A stretch of DNA of 64,000 nt from Leisingera thetidis (GTDB lineage Bacteria > Pseudomonadota > Alphaproteobacteria > Rhodobacterales > Rhodobacteraceae): assembly GCF_025857195.1 (NCBI RefSeq), contig NZ_CP109787.1:1-64000 (forward strand), written 5' to 3'. Below the pieces are notes generated by a model that saw nothing but the letters and a program-made list of their open reading frames with translations, did not search any database and had not been told where the DNA came from. Position 1 is the stretch's first letter; each line of letters starts with the position of its first letter. Made by a program: the position numbers and the translations under genes. This document shows positions 53,204-61,508 of the stretch, piece after piece.

Positions 53204-54487
53204 ATGAAAAAGACACTGACCACACTGGCGCTGGGCGCCGCGATGGCAGCCGGTCCGGCAATGGCGGACCTGGTGTTCCCGGACCTCAGCTACCGGACCG
53301 GGCCTTATGCGGCGGGCGGCATCCCGTTCTCGGATGGCTACAACGACTATTTCACCCTGCTGAACGAGCGCGATGGCGGCATCGGCGGTGTGCCGGCCAA
53401 GGTGATCGAATGCGAGACCGGCTATAACACCGAAAAAGGCGTGGAATGCTATGAGTCCACCAAGGGCCAGGGCGCGCTGATCTATCAGCCGCTGTCCACC
53501 GGCATTACCTACCAGCTGATCCCCAAGGTGACCGCGGACAACATCCCGCTGCACACCATGGGCTATGGCCGGACTTCGGCCGCGAACGGCGAAGTGTTCA
53601 GCCATGTGTTCAACTATCCGGCCAACTACTGGAACGGTGCCTCGGGCGTGGTGAACTACTTGCTGGAATCCAACGGCGGCGACATCAGCGGCAAGAAAAT
53701 TGCGCTGGTCTACCACAACTCCGCCTATGGCAAGGAGCCGATCCGCACTCTGGAAGAGCTGTCCAAGAAGCATGGCTTTGAGCTGATTGCCCTTCCGGTG
53801 GATCACCCGGGCCAGGAGCAGAAGTCGCAGTGGCTGCAGATCCGCCGCGAGCGTCCCGACAATGTCGTGATGTGGGGCTGGGGCGTGATGAACCAGGTGG
53901 CGATCCAGGAAGCTGCCAACATCCGTTTCCCGATGGAGAACTTCATCGGCGTGTGGTGGTCCGGTGCCGAGCATGATGTTATGCCGGCAGGCGACAAGGC
54001 CGATGGCTATAAGGCGGTGACTTTCCACAACGTGGGCCGCGACTTCCCGGTGTTTGACGACATCCAGAAATATGTCGTGGATGCAGGCAAGGCCGCGGGT
54101 GCCGGCGATCAGGTCGGCAACGTCCTGTATAACCGCGGCATGTACGCGGCGATGCTCGCAGCTGAGGCCGCCAAGACCGCGCAGGAAATCCATGGCACCG
54201 CGGACATCACAGCGGCGATGATGCGCGACGGCATGGAAGCGCTGGTGATCGATGAAGCCAAGATGGAAGCGCTGGGGATGCCGAACTTCGGCCCGACCTT
54301 CAACGTGTCCTGCGACAACCACGGCGGCCCCGGCCTTGTGGGCGTGACCCAGTGGGATGCGGAGAGCAAGACCTGGTCGCTGATCTCGGACTTCAAACCC
54401 TCTGACACCGAAGTGATCGGCAAGCTGATCGAGGAAGATTCGGGCGCCTACGCGGCTGAAAACAACATCGAGCCCCGCTGCAACTAA
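53204..54487 (+). CDS. Liv-type ABC transporter substrate-binding protein
   Basis: This is a 427-residue periplasmic binding protein. A signal peptide (MKKTLTTLALGAAMAAGPAMA) is probably cut after 21. The mature part fits the type I periplasmic binding fold (PYAAGGIPFSDGYNDYF near 36-52). It is longer than LIV-binding proteins (about 370 residues), as in the group encoded next to CoA ligases. The ligand is unknown, but the two CoA-ligase neighbours suggest a carboxylic acid rather than leucine. GGGAGG precedes the start. Two strong hairpins follow the stop. Confidence 0.92.
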   Translation: MKKTLTTLALGAAMAAGPAMADLVFPDLSYRTGPYAAGGIPFSDGYNDYFTLLNERDGGIGGVPAKVIECETGYNTEKGVECYESTKGQGALIYQPLSTGITYQLIPKVTADNIPLHTMGYGRTSAANGEVFSHVFNYPANYWNGASGVVNYLLESNGGDISGKKIALVYHNSAYGKEPIRTLEELSKKHGFELIALPVDHPGQEQKSQWLQIRRERPDNVVMWGWGVMNQVAIQEAANIRFPMENFIGVWWSGAEHDVMPAGDKADGYKAVTFHNVGRDFPVFDDIQKYVVDAGKAAGAGDQVGNVLYNRGMYAAMLAAEAAKTAQEIHGTADITAAMMRDGMEALVIDEAKMEALGMPNFGPTFNVSCDNHGGPGLVGVTQWDAESKTWSLISDFKPSDTEVIGKLIEEDSGAYAAENNIEPRCN

Positions 54488-54496
54488 GGGCTTGGC

Positions 54497-54549
54497 GGCC
54501 CTGCCTTGGCAGGGCCGGGAACAACCGGCGCGGCGGGGGGCCGCCGCGC
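54497..54549 (+). promoter_or_regulatory. Two tandem hairpins after the binding-protein gene
   Basis: GGCCCTG-CCTTGG-CAGGGCC (54497-54516) and GCGCGGCGG-GGGG-CCGCCGCGC (54528-54549) are perfect stems without T-runs, between the binding protein and the second ATPase. Such structures commonly protect or partly end the binding-protein mRNA so that it is made in excess. Confidence 0.55.
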
Positions 54550-54602
54550 TGCGCAAACAGGGTTCCGGCTCAGGTCCGGGACAGGCATGAGGACACGCTT
54601 TG

Positions 54603-55451
54603 ATGCTGGATGCAGCGAACACCGCCGCCGACACCGCCGATGTGCAGGCCGAGACCCTGCTGGAGGTCAACAATATCGAGGTGATCTACAATCATGTGAT
54701 CCTCGTCCTGAAGGGCGTGAGCCTGAATGTGCCCAAGGGCGGCATCACCGCGCTGCTGGGCGGCAACGGAGCCGGCAAGACCACTACGCTTAAGGCGGTG
54801 TCGAACCTGCTGCACTCGGAACGCGGCGAGGTCACCAAGGGCTCGATCAAGTACCGCGGCGAGCATGTGCATGAGCAGGACCCGGCAGAGCTGGTGAAAA
54901 AGGGCGTCATCCAGGTGATGGAAGGCCGACATTGTTTCGAGCACCTGACGGTAGAGGAAAACCTGCTGACCGGCGCCTATACCCGTTCGGACGGCGGCGC
55001 GAACATCCAGAAAGACCTTGAGATGGTATACAGCTACTTCCCGCGCCTGAAGGAACGCCGCAAGAGCCAGGCGGGCTACACCTCGGGCGGCGAGCAGCAG
55101 ATGGTGGCGATGGGCCGGGCGCTGATGAGCCGCCCGGAGACGATCCTGCTGGATGAACCCTCGATGGGATTGGCACCGCAGCTTGTGGAGCAGATTTTCG
55201 AGATCGTGAAGTCGATCAATGAGCAGGAGGGCGTGACCTTTCTGCTGGCTGAGCAGAACACCAACGTCGCCCTGCGCTATGCCCACTATGGCTACATCCT
55301 GGAGTCGGGCCGGGTTGTGATGGATGGGCCCGCGGCAGAGCTGCGCGAGAACCCGGACGTGAAGGAATTTTACCTCGGCATGTCGGATGAGGGGCGCAAG
55401 AGCTTCCGCGACGTGCGGTCCTACCGCCGCCGCAAGCGGTGGCTGAGCTGA
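54603..55451 (+). CDS. Liv-type ABC transporter ATP-binding protein (LivF-like)
   Basis: This 282-residue ATPase has Walker A LLGGNGAGKTT near 52-62, signature region YTSGGEQQMVAMGRAL near 159 and Walker B ILLDEPSMGLAP near 181. It pairs with the LivG-like ATPase. The ATG at 54603 (a TTG at 54600 is in frame) follows GAGG. Its TGA overlaps an in-frame ATG of the downstream ligase reading frame, though the likelier ligase start is 18 bases on. Confidence 0.93.
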   Translation: MLDAANTAADTADVQAETLLEVNNIEVIYNHVILVLKGVSLNVPKGGITALLGGNGAGKTTTLKAVSNLLHSERGEVTKGSIKYRGEHVHEQDPAELVKKGVIQVMEGRHCFEHLTVEENLLTGAYTRSDGGANIQKDLEMVYSYFPRLKERRKSQAGYTSGGEQQMVAMGRALMSRPETILLDEPSMGLAPQLVEQIFEIVKSINEQEGVTFLLAEQNTNVALRYAHYGYILESGRVVMDGPAAELRENPDVKEFYLGMSDEGRKSFRDVRSYRRRKRWLS

Positions 55452-55468
55452 TGCGGGATGGTGATGTG

Positions 55469-56686
55469 ATGAGCTATTTTGATACGCTTGAAACCCGCAG
55501 TGCCGACGAACGCGCTGCAGATCTGGCCAGGGCGCTGCCGGACCAGATTACCCGCGCCAAAACCGCGGCTGGTTATGCCGGATTGCTGGAGGGCGTAGAC
55601 CCGGCAGCCGTGACCTCAACTGAGGCACTCGCGAAACTGCCGGTGCTGCGCAAGTCGGAGCTGAGCCGGGCACAGGCGGAAAATCCGCCCTTTGGCGGCT
55701 TTACCGTGAAGCCTGCGCATGGTTTTGCCCATGTCTTCCAAAGCCCCGGCCCGATTTATGAGCCGGGCGGGGTGGACGGCGACTGGTGGCGGATGGGGCG
55801 GTTCCTGAACGCCTGCGGCATCGGTCAGGGCGATGTGGTGCAGAACTGTTTCGGCTACCACCTGACGCCCGCCGGCATGATCTTTGAAAACGGCGCCCGG
55901 GCGGTTGGAGCGGCAGTGCTTCCCGCCGGCACCGGCCAGACTGAGTTGCAGGTGACCGCCGCGCGCGATGTCGGCGCCACGGCCTACGCAGGCACGCCGG
56001 ATTACCTGAAGGTGATCTTGGACAAGGCCGATGCGATGGGTGTGGAGCTGGCGTTCTCTAAGGCGGCGGTGGGCGGCGGCGCGCTGTTCCCGTCCTTGCG
56101 CCAGGAATATGCCGATCGCGGGATCTCCTGCCTGCAATGCTACGCCACTGCGGACTTGGGCAACATCGCCTACGAAAGCCCGGCGATGGAGGGAATGATC
56201 GTCGACGAGCACGTGATCGTCGAGATTGTCACCCCCGGCACCGGCAATCCGGTGGCACCGGGTGAGGTGGGCGAGGTGGTGGTGACCACGTTGAATCCTG
56301 ATTACCCGCTGATCCGATTTGCCACCGGCGATCTGAGTGCCGTGATGCCGGGTGCCTCGCCCTGCGGGCGCACCAATTTGCGGATCAAGGGCTGGATGGG
56401 CCGTGCCGATCAGACCACCAAGATCAAGGGCATGTTCGTGCGGCCCGAACAGGTCGCAGCGCTGGTCGGCAAGCATGACGAGATCGTCAAGGCCCGCGTC
56501 ATTGCCAGCCGTGATGGCGAGATGGATGCGATGACGGTGCAAATCGAAGCCGCGGGCGGCGACATAGCGGCCTTTTCCCGCTCGGTGGTCGAAGTGCTGA
56601 AGCTCAAGGGCAAGGTCGAGGTGGTGGCACCGGGTGCGCTGCCCAAGGACGGCCTGGTGATCGAGGATCGGCGGACCTACGACTGA
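55469..56686 (+). CDS. PaaK-like phenylacetate-CoA ligase family protein
   Basis: This 405-residue adenylate-forming ligase matches the phenylacetate-CoA ligase family. It shows PVLRKSELSRAQ near 60, 'QNCFGYHLTPAGMIFENGA' -type residues near 130-148 and 'GTPDYLKVIL' near 174. Later come FATGDLSAVMPG near 283-294 and DQTTKIKGMFVRPEQV near 313. The start MSYFDTLETRS at 55469 fits the family; upstream in-frame ATGs exist. As the last gene of the cluster it gives a second CoA-activating enzyme with aryl-acid affinity. A palindromic terminator follows. Confidence 0.88.
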   Translation: MSYFDTLETRSADERAADLARALPDQITRAKTAAGYAGLLEGVDPAAVTSTEALAKLPVLRKSELSRAQAENPPFGGFTVKPAHGFAHVFQSPGPIYEPGGVDGDWWRMGRFLNACGIGQGDVVQNCFGYHLTPAGMIFENGARAVGAAVLPAGTGQTELQVTAARDVGATAYAGTPDYLKVILDKADAMGVELAFSKAAVGGGALFPSLRQEYADRGISCLQCYATADLGNIAYESPAMEGMIVDEHVIVEIVTPGTGNPVAPGEVGEVVVTTLNPDYPLIRFATGDLSAVMPGASPCGRTNLRIKGWMGRADQTTKIKGMFVRPEQVAALVGKHDEIVKARVIASRDGEMDAMTVQIEAAGGDIAAFSRSVVEVLKLKGKVEVVAPGALPKDGLVIEDRRTYD

Positions 56687-56710
56687 TCCGCTTGGAATTT
56701 CCGAAATGGA

Positions 56711-56737
56711 CGGGCGCCGGGCGAGGGCGCCCGTTTG
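56711..56737 (+). terminator. Terminator of the CoA-ligase/Liv cluster
   Basis: CGGGCGCC-GGGCGAG-GGCGCCCG (8-bp stem; an outer A-T pair is possible) is followed by TTTG. The T-run is short. Confidence 0.6.
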
Positions 56738-56787
56738 CCGTTCCGGGCAGGGACAGGGAGCCAAGGCGCTTTCTGGCTGGAATTTCT

Positions 56788-56800
56788 GACTGGAATAGTC
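56788..56800 (+). promoter_or_regulatory. Operator-like palindrome GACTGGAATAGTC before the iron permease gene
   Basis: GACT-N5-AGTC (with flanks TGACT...AGTCG) lies 48 bases upstream of the permease start codon. The same TGACT-N5-AGTCG arrangement precedes the iron-binding-protein gene at 60720-60732 on the minus strand. Shared sites in front of iron-transport genes suggest an iron-responsive operator. As I recall, it resembles the 'Iron-Rhodo-box' predicted in Rhodobacterales. Confidence 0.55.
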
Positions 56801-56848
56801 GTAATAGGGCGATGCAAACTATCAGCCGGACCCCAAGACTGCTTCAAA

Positions 56849-58528
56849 ATGACTGCCGCGAATGACCCCATAGAATACGCCCCCAAGGGGCGCCGCCGCG
56901 TCGGCAAGTCCGGCGGCGGCGTCTTTGCCGTGCTGGCCTGGACAGTGGCGCTGTCCTGTGTGCTGCCGATGCTGGCGGTGGCGCTGGCGGCGGCGTTTGG
57001 CGGAACCGAGACGATCAGCCATTTGGCCGGCACGGTGCTGCCAGGCTATTCGCTGACCACTCTGGCGCTGGTTGGAATGGTGGCGCTTGGCACCTTTTCG
57101 GTTGGCACCGGAGCTGCTTGGCTGGTGACGATGGCGCGCTTTCCCGGTGCGCGGTTTCTGGAAGTTGCTCTGGTGCTGCCGCTGGCCTTCCCCGCCTATG
57201 TGCTGGCCTATGCCTATACCCATATCCTGGACCATCCCGGCATCGTGCAATCGGCCTTGCGCGAGGCAACCGGCTGGGGACCGCGGGATTACTGGTTCCC
57301 GGAGATCCGCTCTACCGGCGGTGCGGCGGCGATGCTGGTGCTGGTGCTGTATCCTTATGTCTACCTGCTGGCGCGGGCGGCGTTTCTGCAGCAGAGCGCA
57401 GGGGCCTTTCTGGCAGCGCGGGCGCTGGGGAAGAACGCCTGGCAGGCGTTCTGGATGGTCAGCCTGCCGATGGCGCGGCCTGCGATTGCATCCGGCGTGC
57501 TGCTGGCGGTGATGGAGACCATCGCAGATTTCGGCACGGTGTCCTATTTCGGGGTGCAGACCTTTGCCACCGGCATTTACACCAGCTGGTTCTCGCTGGG
57601 CGACCGGGGCGGAGCGGCGCAGCTGGCGCTGTGCCTCTTGGGCTTTGCCCTGACGCTGGCGGTAGTGGAGCGCGCGACCCGCGGGCGAGCGAAGTACCAC
57701 CATGCGGGCAAGCACCACAACCAGATGCTGCCGGCGGAGCTGGGCGGGTTCAGGGCGGCGGTGGCCATCTTTTTCTGCGCGGTGCCGGTGGTGCTGGGGT
57801 TCCTGCTGCCGGTGGCGGTGCTGCTCCTGATGAGCTTTGACTCCGAACAAAACCTGCTCAGCCGCCGCTATATCGATTTTACCACCAATTCTATCACCCT
57901 TGCTGCGTCGGCGGCAGTGCTGACGGTGGCGGCTGCGGTGTGTCTCGGGTTTTATCAGCGGCTGCGGCCCGGCCGGGTATCCGCTGCTGCGGCCTATTTC
58001 GCCCGGCTGGGCTATGCGGTGCCTGGCGGGGTGATCGCGGTGGGGCTGATCGTGCCTTTTGCGGCTTTCGACAACGCGGTGGATGCCTGGATGCGGGAGG
58101 CTTTCGGCATCCGGACCGGGCTGTTGGTCACCGGTTCCATCTGGCTGCTGGTAGCGGCTTATGGCGTGCGCTTCATGGCGGCGGCGCTGGGGGCCTATGA
58201 AGGCGGGCAGGCCACCATGCATTCCAATATGGATGCGGCGGCGCGCTCGCTGGGGCAGGGTCCTATGGGGATGCTGCGCCGGGTGCATTTACCGATTCTG
58301 ACTCCCAGCCTGCTGACGGCGCTGTTGATCGTTTTCGTGGATGTGATGAAAGAGCTGCCCGCGACGCTGATCATGCGGCCGTTCAATTTCGACACGCTGG
58401 CGGTGCAGGCGCACCGGCTGGCCGCGGACGAACGGCTCGAGGGCGCTGCGGTGCCTTCGCTGGTGATCATGGCGGTTGGCTTGCTGCCGGTGATCCTAAT
58501 CTGCCGCCAGGTGGGGCGGCGGCGCTAG
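56849..58528 (+). CDS. Ferric-iron ABC transporter permease (FbpB/ThiP-like, two-repeat)
   Basis: This 559-residue inner-membrane protein has about 12 hydrophobic segments in two homologous halves, as in FbpB/AfuB/SfuB. Each half carries a cytoplasmic EAA-type loop (AARALGKNAWQAFWMVSLPMARPAI near 192 and DAAARSLGQGPMGMLRRVHLPIL near 462). Iron(III) is the probable substrate, given the FbpA-like binding protein 1.1 kb downstream and the shared operator. The start ATG 56849 gives a cytoplasmic N-terminus. No ATPase gene is in the window. Confidence 0.88.
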   Translation: MTAANDPIEYAPKGRRRVGKSGGGVFAVLAWTVALSCVLPMLAVALAAAFGGTETISHLAGTVLPGYSLTTLALVGMVALGTFSVGTGAAWLVTMARFPGARFLEVALVLPLAFPAYVLAYAYTHILDHPGIVQSALREATGWGPRDYWFPEIRSTGGAAAMLVLVLYPYVYLLARAAFLQQSAGAFLAARALGKNAWQAFWMVSLPMARPAIASGVLLAVMETIADFGTVSYFGVQTFATGIYTSWFSLGDRGGAAQLALCLLGFALTLAVVERATRGRAKYHHAGKHHNQMLPAELGGFRAAVAIFFCAVPVVLGFLLPVAVLLLMSFDSEQNLLSRRYIDFTTNSITLAASAAVLTVAAAVCLGFYQRLRPGRVSAAAAYFARLGYAVPGGVIAVGLIVPFAAFDNAVDAWMREAFGIRTGLLVTGSIWLLVAAYGVRFMAAALGAYEGGQATMHSNMDAAARSLGQGPMGMLRRVHLPILTPSLLTALLIVFVDVMKELPATLIMRPFNFDTLAVQAHRLAADERLEGAAVPSLVIMAVGLLPVILICRQVGRRR

Positions 58529-58589
58529 GCGCAAGAATTTCAAGTAAAACTTCTGCCGGGAAAAATCAGAATTTTCCTGGATCGGCAGA

Positions 58590-59450
58590 TCAGGCCGCCC
58601 ACCAGGCCTCAATCTCGTCGCGGGAAACCCGGTCGGACGGGCCAAGGCCCACCAGGACGGTTTCTTCGGCCTGGCAGCGTTTGGCCTCGACATGGCGGCC
58701 GACCACATGCAGCTCATAGGCGCCGCCGGTGGTCAGAACAAACCCCTTCATCCGGTAGAGCCCTGCAGGCCGGTCTGCCAGCTTGTCTCCCAGCGCACGG
58801 CGGTCCAGCACGGCACGGCTGCGGTGCTGCCAGGTGGCATAAGCGGGGTGGGCGGCAACCGCGCGGCCCTTGGGCAGCGGCACCACGTCAAACAGCAGTT
58901 CTGCCACGGGTATGCCGTTCAGCACCGTCGGCGTGCGGGCGCCGGCTGTTTTCAGCATGGCGCCAAGCGTATCGGAGATCTCATCGCATTTGGTGGCGAT
59001 CACCAGGTCCGCAGCGCGGATCTGTTGCTCTGCCTGCGGTGCAACCAGAGGATCGTTCAGCAGCGTTTCCGCGTTCTCCGCATCCACCAGGGTGACGATG
59101 CCGCCATAGCTGAGCCCGGTTTCATTCAGCACGGTATTGGCGATGGCAACCGGGTCGGCAATGCCGCTGGCCTCGATCACCAAGTGATCCGGACGCTGCG
59201 GACGGGTCAGAATATCGCGCAGCGCGGCGGAGAGGTCATCCTCCATCGAGCAGCAGACGCAGCCATTGGAGAGCGCCAGCTTGCCGCCGTCAGTGTCTTG
59301 GATCAGGGCGTCATCTATGTTGATTGCCCCGAAGTCATTCACGATCACGGCCAGCTTCAGCCCGTGATCCTCCTGCAGCAAGCGGTTGATCAGGGTGGTT
59401 TTGCCCGCGCCCAGATACCCGCTGATAATCGTTACCGGCAACCGGTTCAT
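58590..59450 (-). CDS. CobW/COG0523 family GTPase
   Basis: This 286-residue G3E GTPase has Walker A GYLGAGKTT at 11-19, the metal-binding CxCC motif GCVCC at 63-67 and 'LVEASGIADP'-like residues (VIEASGIADPVAI) near 93-105. COG0523 proteins deliver metal ions, often Zn, Co or Fe-related, to client enzymes. The C-terminal domain is present but short. Its location between a ferric permease gene and a ferric binding-protein gene suggests a metal role. Its strand matches the binding protein, 220 bases upstream, but a terminator lies in between. Confidence 0.9.
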   Translation of the reverse strand: MNRLPVTIISGYLGAGKTTLINRLLQEDHGLKLAVIVNDFGAINIDDALIQDTDGGKLALSNGCVCCSMEDDLSAALRDILTRPQRPDHLVIEASGIADPVAIANTVLNETGLSYGGIVTLVDAENAETLLNDPLVAPQAEQQIRAADLVIATKCDEISDTLGAMLKTAGARTPTVLNGIPVAELLFDVVPLPKGRAVAAHPAYATWQHRSRAVLDRRALGDKLADRPAGLYRMKGFVLTTGGAYELHVVGRHVEAKRCQAEETVLVGLGPSDRVSRDEIEAWWAA

Positions 59451-59621
59451 AAGCTCTGTTCCCCCAGAGTGCGGCATGCTACCGGCGGCACGTTTGCCCC
59501 CGAATTTCAAGATGCGCGAACGTATAGGGGGCCGGTGCAATTGGGTCTAGGGAAAGCTGGGATTGCATTGAACTTTTGATAACCTGGCAGCTGCCGTGCC
59601 ATTCCGGGACCGTACAGCTGC

Positions 59622-59650
59622 AAAAAAAGCGCGGCGGGGGCCGCGCTTTT
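59622..59650 (-). terminator. Rho-independent terminator of the iron-binding-protein gene
   Basis: On the minus strand, AAAAGCGCGGC-CCCC-GCCGCGCTTTTTTT forms a strong stem with a seven-T run, about 20 bases past the stop codon. Confidence 0.9.
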
Positions 59651-59670
59651 CCGGATCCTGCGGGCCGGTA

Positions 59671-60687
59671 TTATTTCCAGCCGACGTCGTTGAAGATCTT
59701 CTGTGCCTCGGGGAGATTCTCGGCGACCTCCGAGAGGTTCACGTCATCCGGCTTGAAATGGCCCAATGCTGCGATCGACGGGGCCAGGCCGACGCCCGGA
59801 ACTGCCGGGTACTCGTCATTGCCGGCCGAGAAGTACTCTTGGGCGGAATCGCTGGCGAGGTACTCCAGGAACCTGACGGCGTTGTCCTTGTTCGGTGCAT
59901 GCGCGGCCACTCCGCCGCCGGACAGGTTCATATGCGCGCCCTCGGTGTTTTGCGAGGGGAACAGCCAGCCGATCTGGTCGCGGTTCTCGGAGATGCCCTT
60001 GACGTCCTTGCGGATCGAACGGGCGAAGTAATAGCTGTTGGCTACCGCGATATCGCATTCGCCGGAGATGATGCCGCGCATCTGGTCGGTGTCGCCGCCC
60101 TGCGGGTCGCGGGCCATGTTGGCGACCACGCCTTCAGCCCATTCGCGGGCCTTCTCAGCGCCGTGATGGGTCACGATCGATGCCAGCAGGGTCTGGTTGT
60201 AGGTGTTTTTGGAGGAGCGGATGCAAACCTTGCCCTTATACGCGGGATCGGCCAGGTCCAGATAGGTCAGCGGCGGGTTTGCGACCTCAGCCTTGTCGTA
60301 GAAGATGATGCGGGAGCGCTGGCTGAAACCGAACCACTGATTGTCCTCGTCCTGCAGATAGGCGGGCACGCGGGCCTCCAGCACTTCGCTGTCGATGCTT
60401 TGCAGCACACCGGCGTTCTTGGCCCGGGCCAGGCGCGAGGTATCGACGGTGATCAGAATGTCGGCGGGAGAGTTCTCGCCCTCGGCATTCATCCGGGCGA
60501 TCAGCTCATCCGCGTTGCCTTCGATGCGGTTGATGGTGATGCCGGTAGCTTCTTCGAAATCCGAATAGAGCTGTTCGTCGGTGTCATAGTGGCGCGACGA
60601 ATAGATGTTCAACTCGCCTTCGGCAGCAGCGGTGGTGGCAATGGCCGCGGTCAGCGCGCCGGCCAGTACGGTGGTGGCTTTCAGCAT
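59671..60687 (-). CDS. Ferric-iron ABC transporter substrate-binding protein (FbpA/FutA-like)
   Basis: This is a 338-residue periplasmic protein. A signal peptide (MLKATTVLAGALTAAIATTAAA) is followed by the FbpA-type start GELNIYSSRHYDTDEQLY. The two adjacent Tyr in ANSYYFAR near 218 are the family's iron-coordinating tyrosines, with a Tyr-containing N-terminal 'SSRHYD'. It is the partner of the permease on the other strand. A TGACT-N5-AGTCG palindrome lies 33 bases upstream, implying iron control. Confidence 0.92.
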   Translation of the reverse strand: MLKATTVLAGALTAAIATTAAAEGELNIYSSRHYDTDEQLYSDFEEATGITINRIEGNADELIARMNAEGENSPADILITVDTSRLARAKNAGVLQSIDSEVLEARVPAYLQDEDNQWFGFSQRSRIIFYDKAEVANPPLTYLDLADPAYKGKVCIRSSKNTYNQTLLASIVTHHGAEKAREWAEGVVANMARDPQGGDTDQMRGIISGECDIAVANSYYFARSIRKDVKGISENRDQIGWLFPSQNTEGAHMNLSGGGVAAHAPNKDNAVRFLEYLASDSAQEYFSAGNDEYPAVPGVGLAPSIAALGHFKPDDVNLSEVAENLPEAQKIFNDVGWK

Positions 60688-61015
60688 TGGGTGTCCCGTT
60701 CTTCAGTGGCTTTTATTCCGACTGAAATAGTCAATTAAAGGAATTTCCGAAGGATGCAATGAATTTCCGACAAAAGAGATCGGATAATTTGCCGCGACGA
60801 TGCATGGGGGCTTCGGAAACCATACCGGACCCAGGCCGCTGCTGTTGGGGCGCGATACCGGGTCTGCCAGGAAACGGTTAGCTTCGCCGGCCCGTCGCCG
60901 GTCTTCTGGCGGATCCACGCCCGAGGCCGCCAAGCATCGCCCGGCGTCAGCCGGTGGATCCGCGGGCGCAGGAGTGTGTCATTTTCTTTTGATCGGGAAA
61001 CATCGGCGCCAAACG
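60688..61015. other. Intergenic region upstream of the iron-binding-protein gene
   Basis: There is no credible gene in these 328 bases. Near the iron gene lies the palindrome at 60720-60732. Farther out is a 10-bp inverted repeat, GCGGATCCAC (60909-60918) / GTGGATCCGC (60954-60963). It could form a cruciform or RNA stem. Nothing else is recognised. Confidence 0.5.
60720..60732 (-). promoter_or_regulatory. Operator-like palindrome GACTATTTCAGTC before the iron-binding-protein gene
   Basis: On the minus strand the site reads TGACT-ATTTC-AGTCG, 33 bases upstream of the start codon. Its half-sites are identical to those of the permease site at 56788-56800. Confidence 0.55.
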
Positions 61016-61045
61016 AAAAAAAACCGCATCGGATGATGCGGTTTT
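61016..61045 (-). terminator. Rho-independent terminator of rpmJ
   Basis: AACCGCATC-GGAT-GATGCGGTT is a perfect 9-bp stem with eight T on the minus strand, about 25 bases past the rpmJ stop. It could also work on the + strand (TTTT). Confidence 0.9.
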
Positions 61046-61067
61046 CTGCGTGTCGCTGTGTCGGATC

Positions 61068-61193
61068 TTAACCCTGGCGCGCTTTGAACTTGCGCTGGGT
61101 CTTGTTGATCACGTAGACGCGGCCCTTGCGGCGCACTACCCGGCAGTCGCGGTGCCGGTTCTTCAGCGAACGGAGCGAGTTCTTGACCTTCAT
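61068..61193 (-). CDS. rpmJ: 50S ribosomal protein L36 (type B, Cys-poor)
   Basis: This 41-residue ribosomal protein has the L36 pattern: [17 protein letters not shown] at the start, [27 protein letters not shown] residues at the end. Only one Cys is present, so the zinc ribbon of type A L36 is absent. That is the form called type B (YkgO-like), used by alphaproteobacteria and useful when zinc is short. AAGGAG lies before ATG 61193. It lies 79 bases downstream of the tRNA-Val gene, so processing from a common transcript is possible. Confidence 0.92.
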   Translation of the reverse strand: MKVKNSLRSLKNRHRDCRVVRRKGRVYVINKTQRKFKARQG

Positions 61194-61271
61194 GGTCTCT
61201 CTCCTTGTCTGCGGCGCGAACCAGCGCCTGGGTTGCGGGTGCCTTGGCCGTGGCCCGGGCAGTGAATGGAA

Positions 61272-61346
61272 TGGTGGGCGATACAAGGATCGAACTTGTG
61301 ACCCCTTCGATGTCAACGAAGTGCTCTACCGCTGAGCTAATCGCCC
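61272..61346 (-). tRNA. tRNA-Val (anticodon GAC)
   Basis: On the minus strand the 75-base sequence folds as acceptor GGGCGAT/ATCGCCC, D-arm GCTC/GAGC, anticodon arm CTTCG-TTGACAT-CGAAG (anticodon GAC, reading Val GUC and GUU), and T-arm ACAAG/CTTGT with TTCGATC. The discriminator A and an encoded CCA (61272-61274) end the gene. Confidence 0.95.
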
Positions 61347-61508
61347 ACTCTGGCCTGCGCGCCATCCGGCCCCTTAGAAGTGCAAGGGGCGCGGGGTGCC
61401 GCGCCGGTGAAGGGGTCTATAAATAGAGTCGCAGACGGGTGCAAGAGCTTTTGACCGCAGAAATTTCCGCTCTATGCTGTTTCTTGCAAAAGAAGCACCG
61501 GAGCAAGG

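Noticed and set aside
53021-54673. 550-codon minus-strand frame over the binding-protein gene
   Set aside because: It is a shadow of the binding protein, whose signal peptide and fold are clear.
61272-61346. tRNA-Val as an integration site of a genomic island
   Set aside because: No integrase and no direct repeat of the tRNA 3' end are found nearby; both flanks are ordinary genes.
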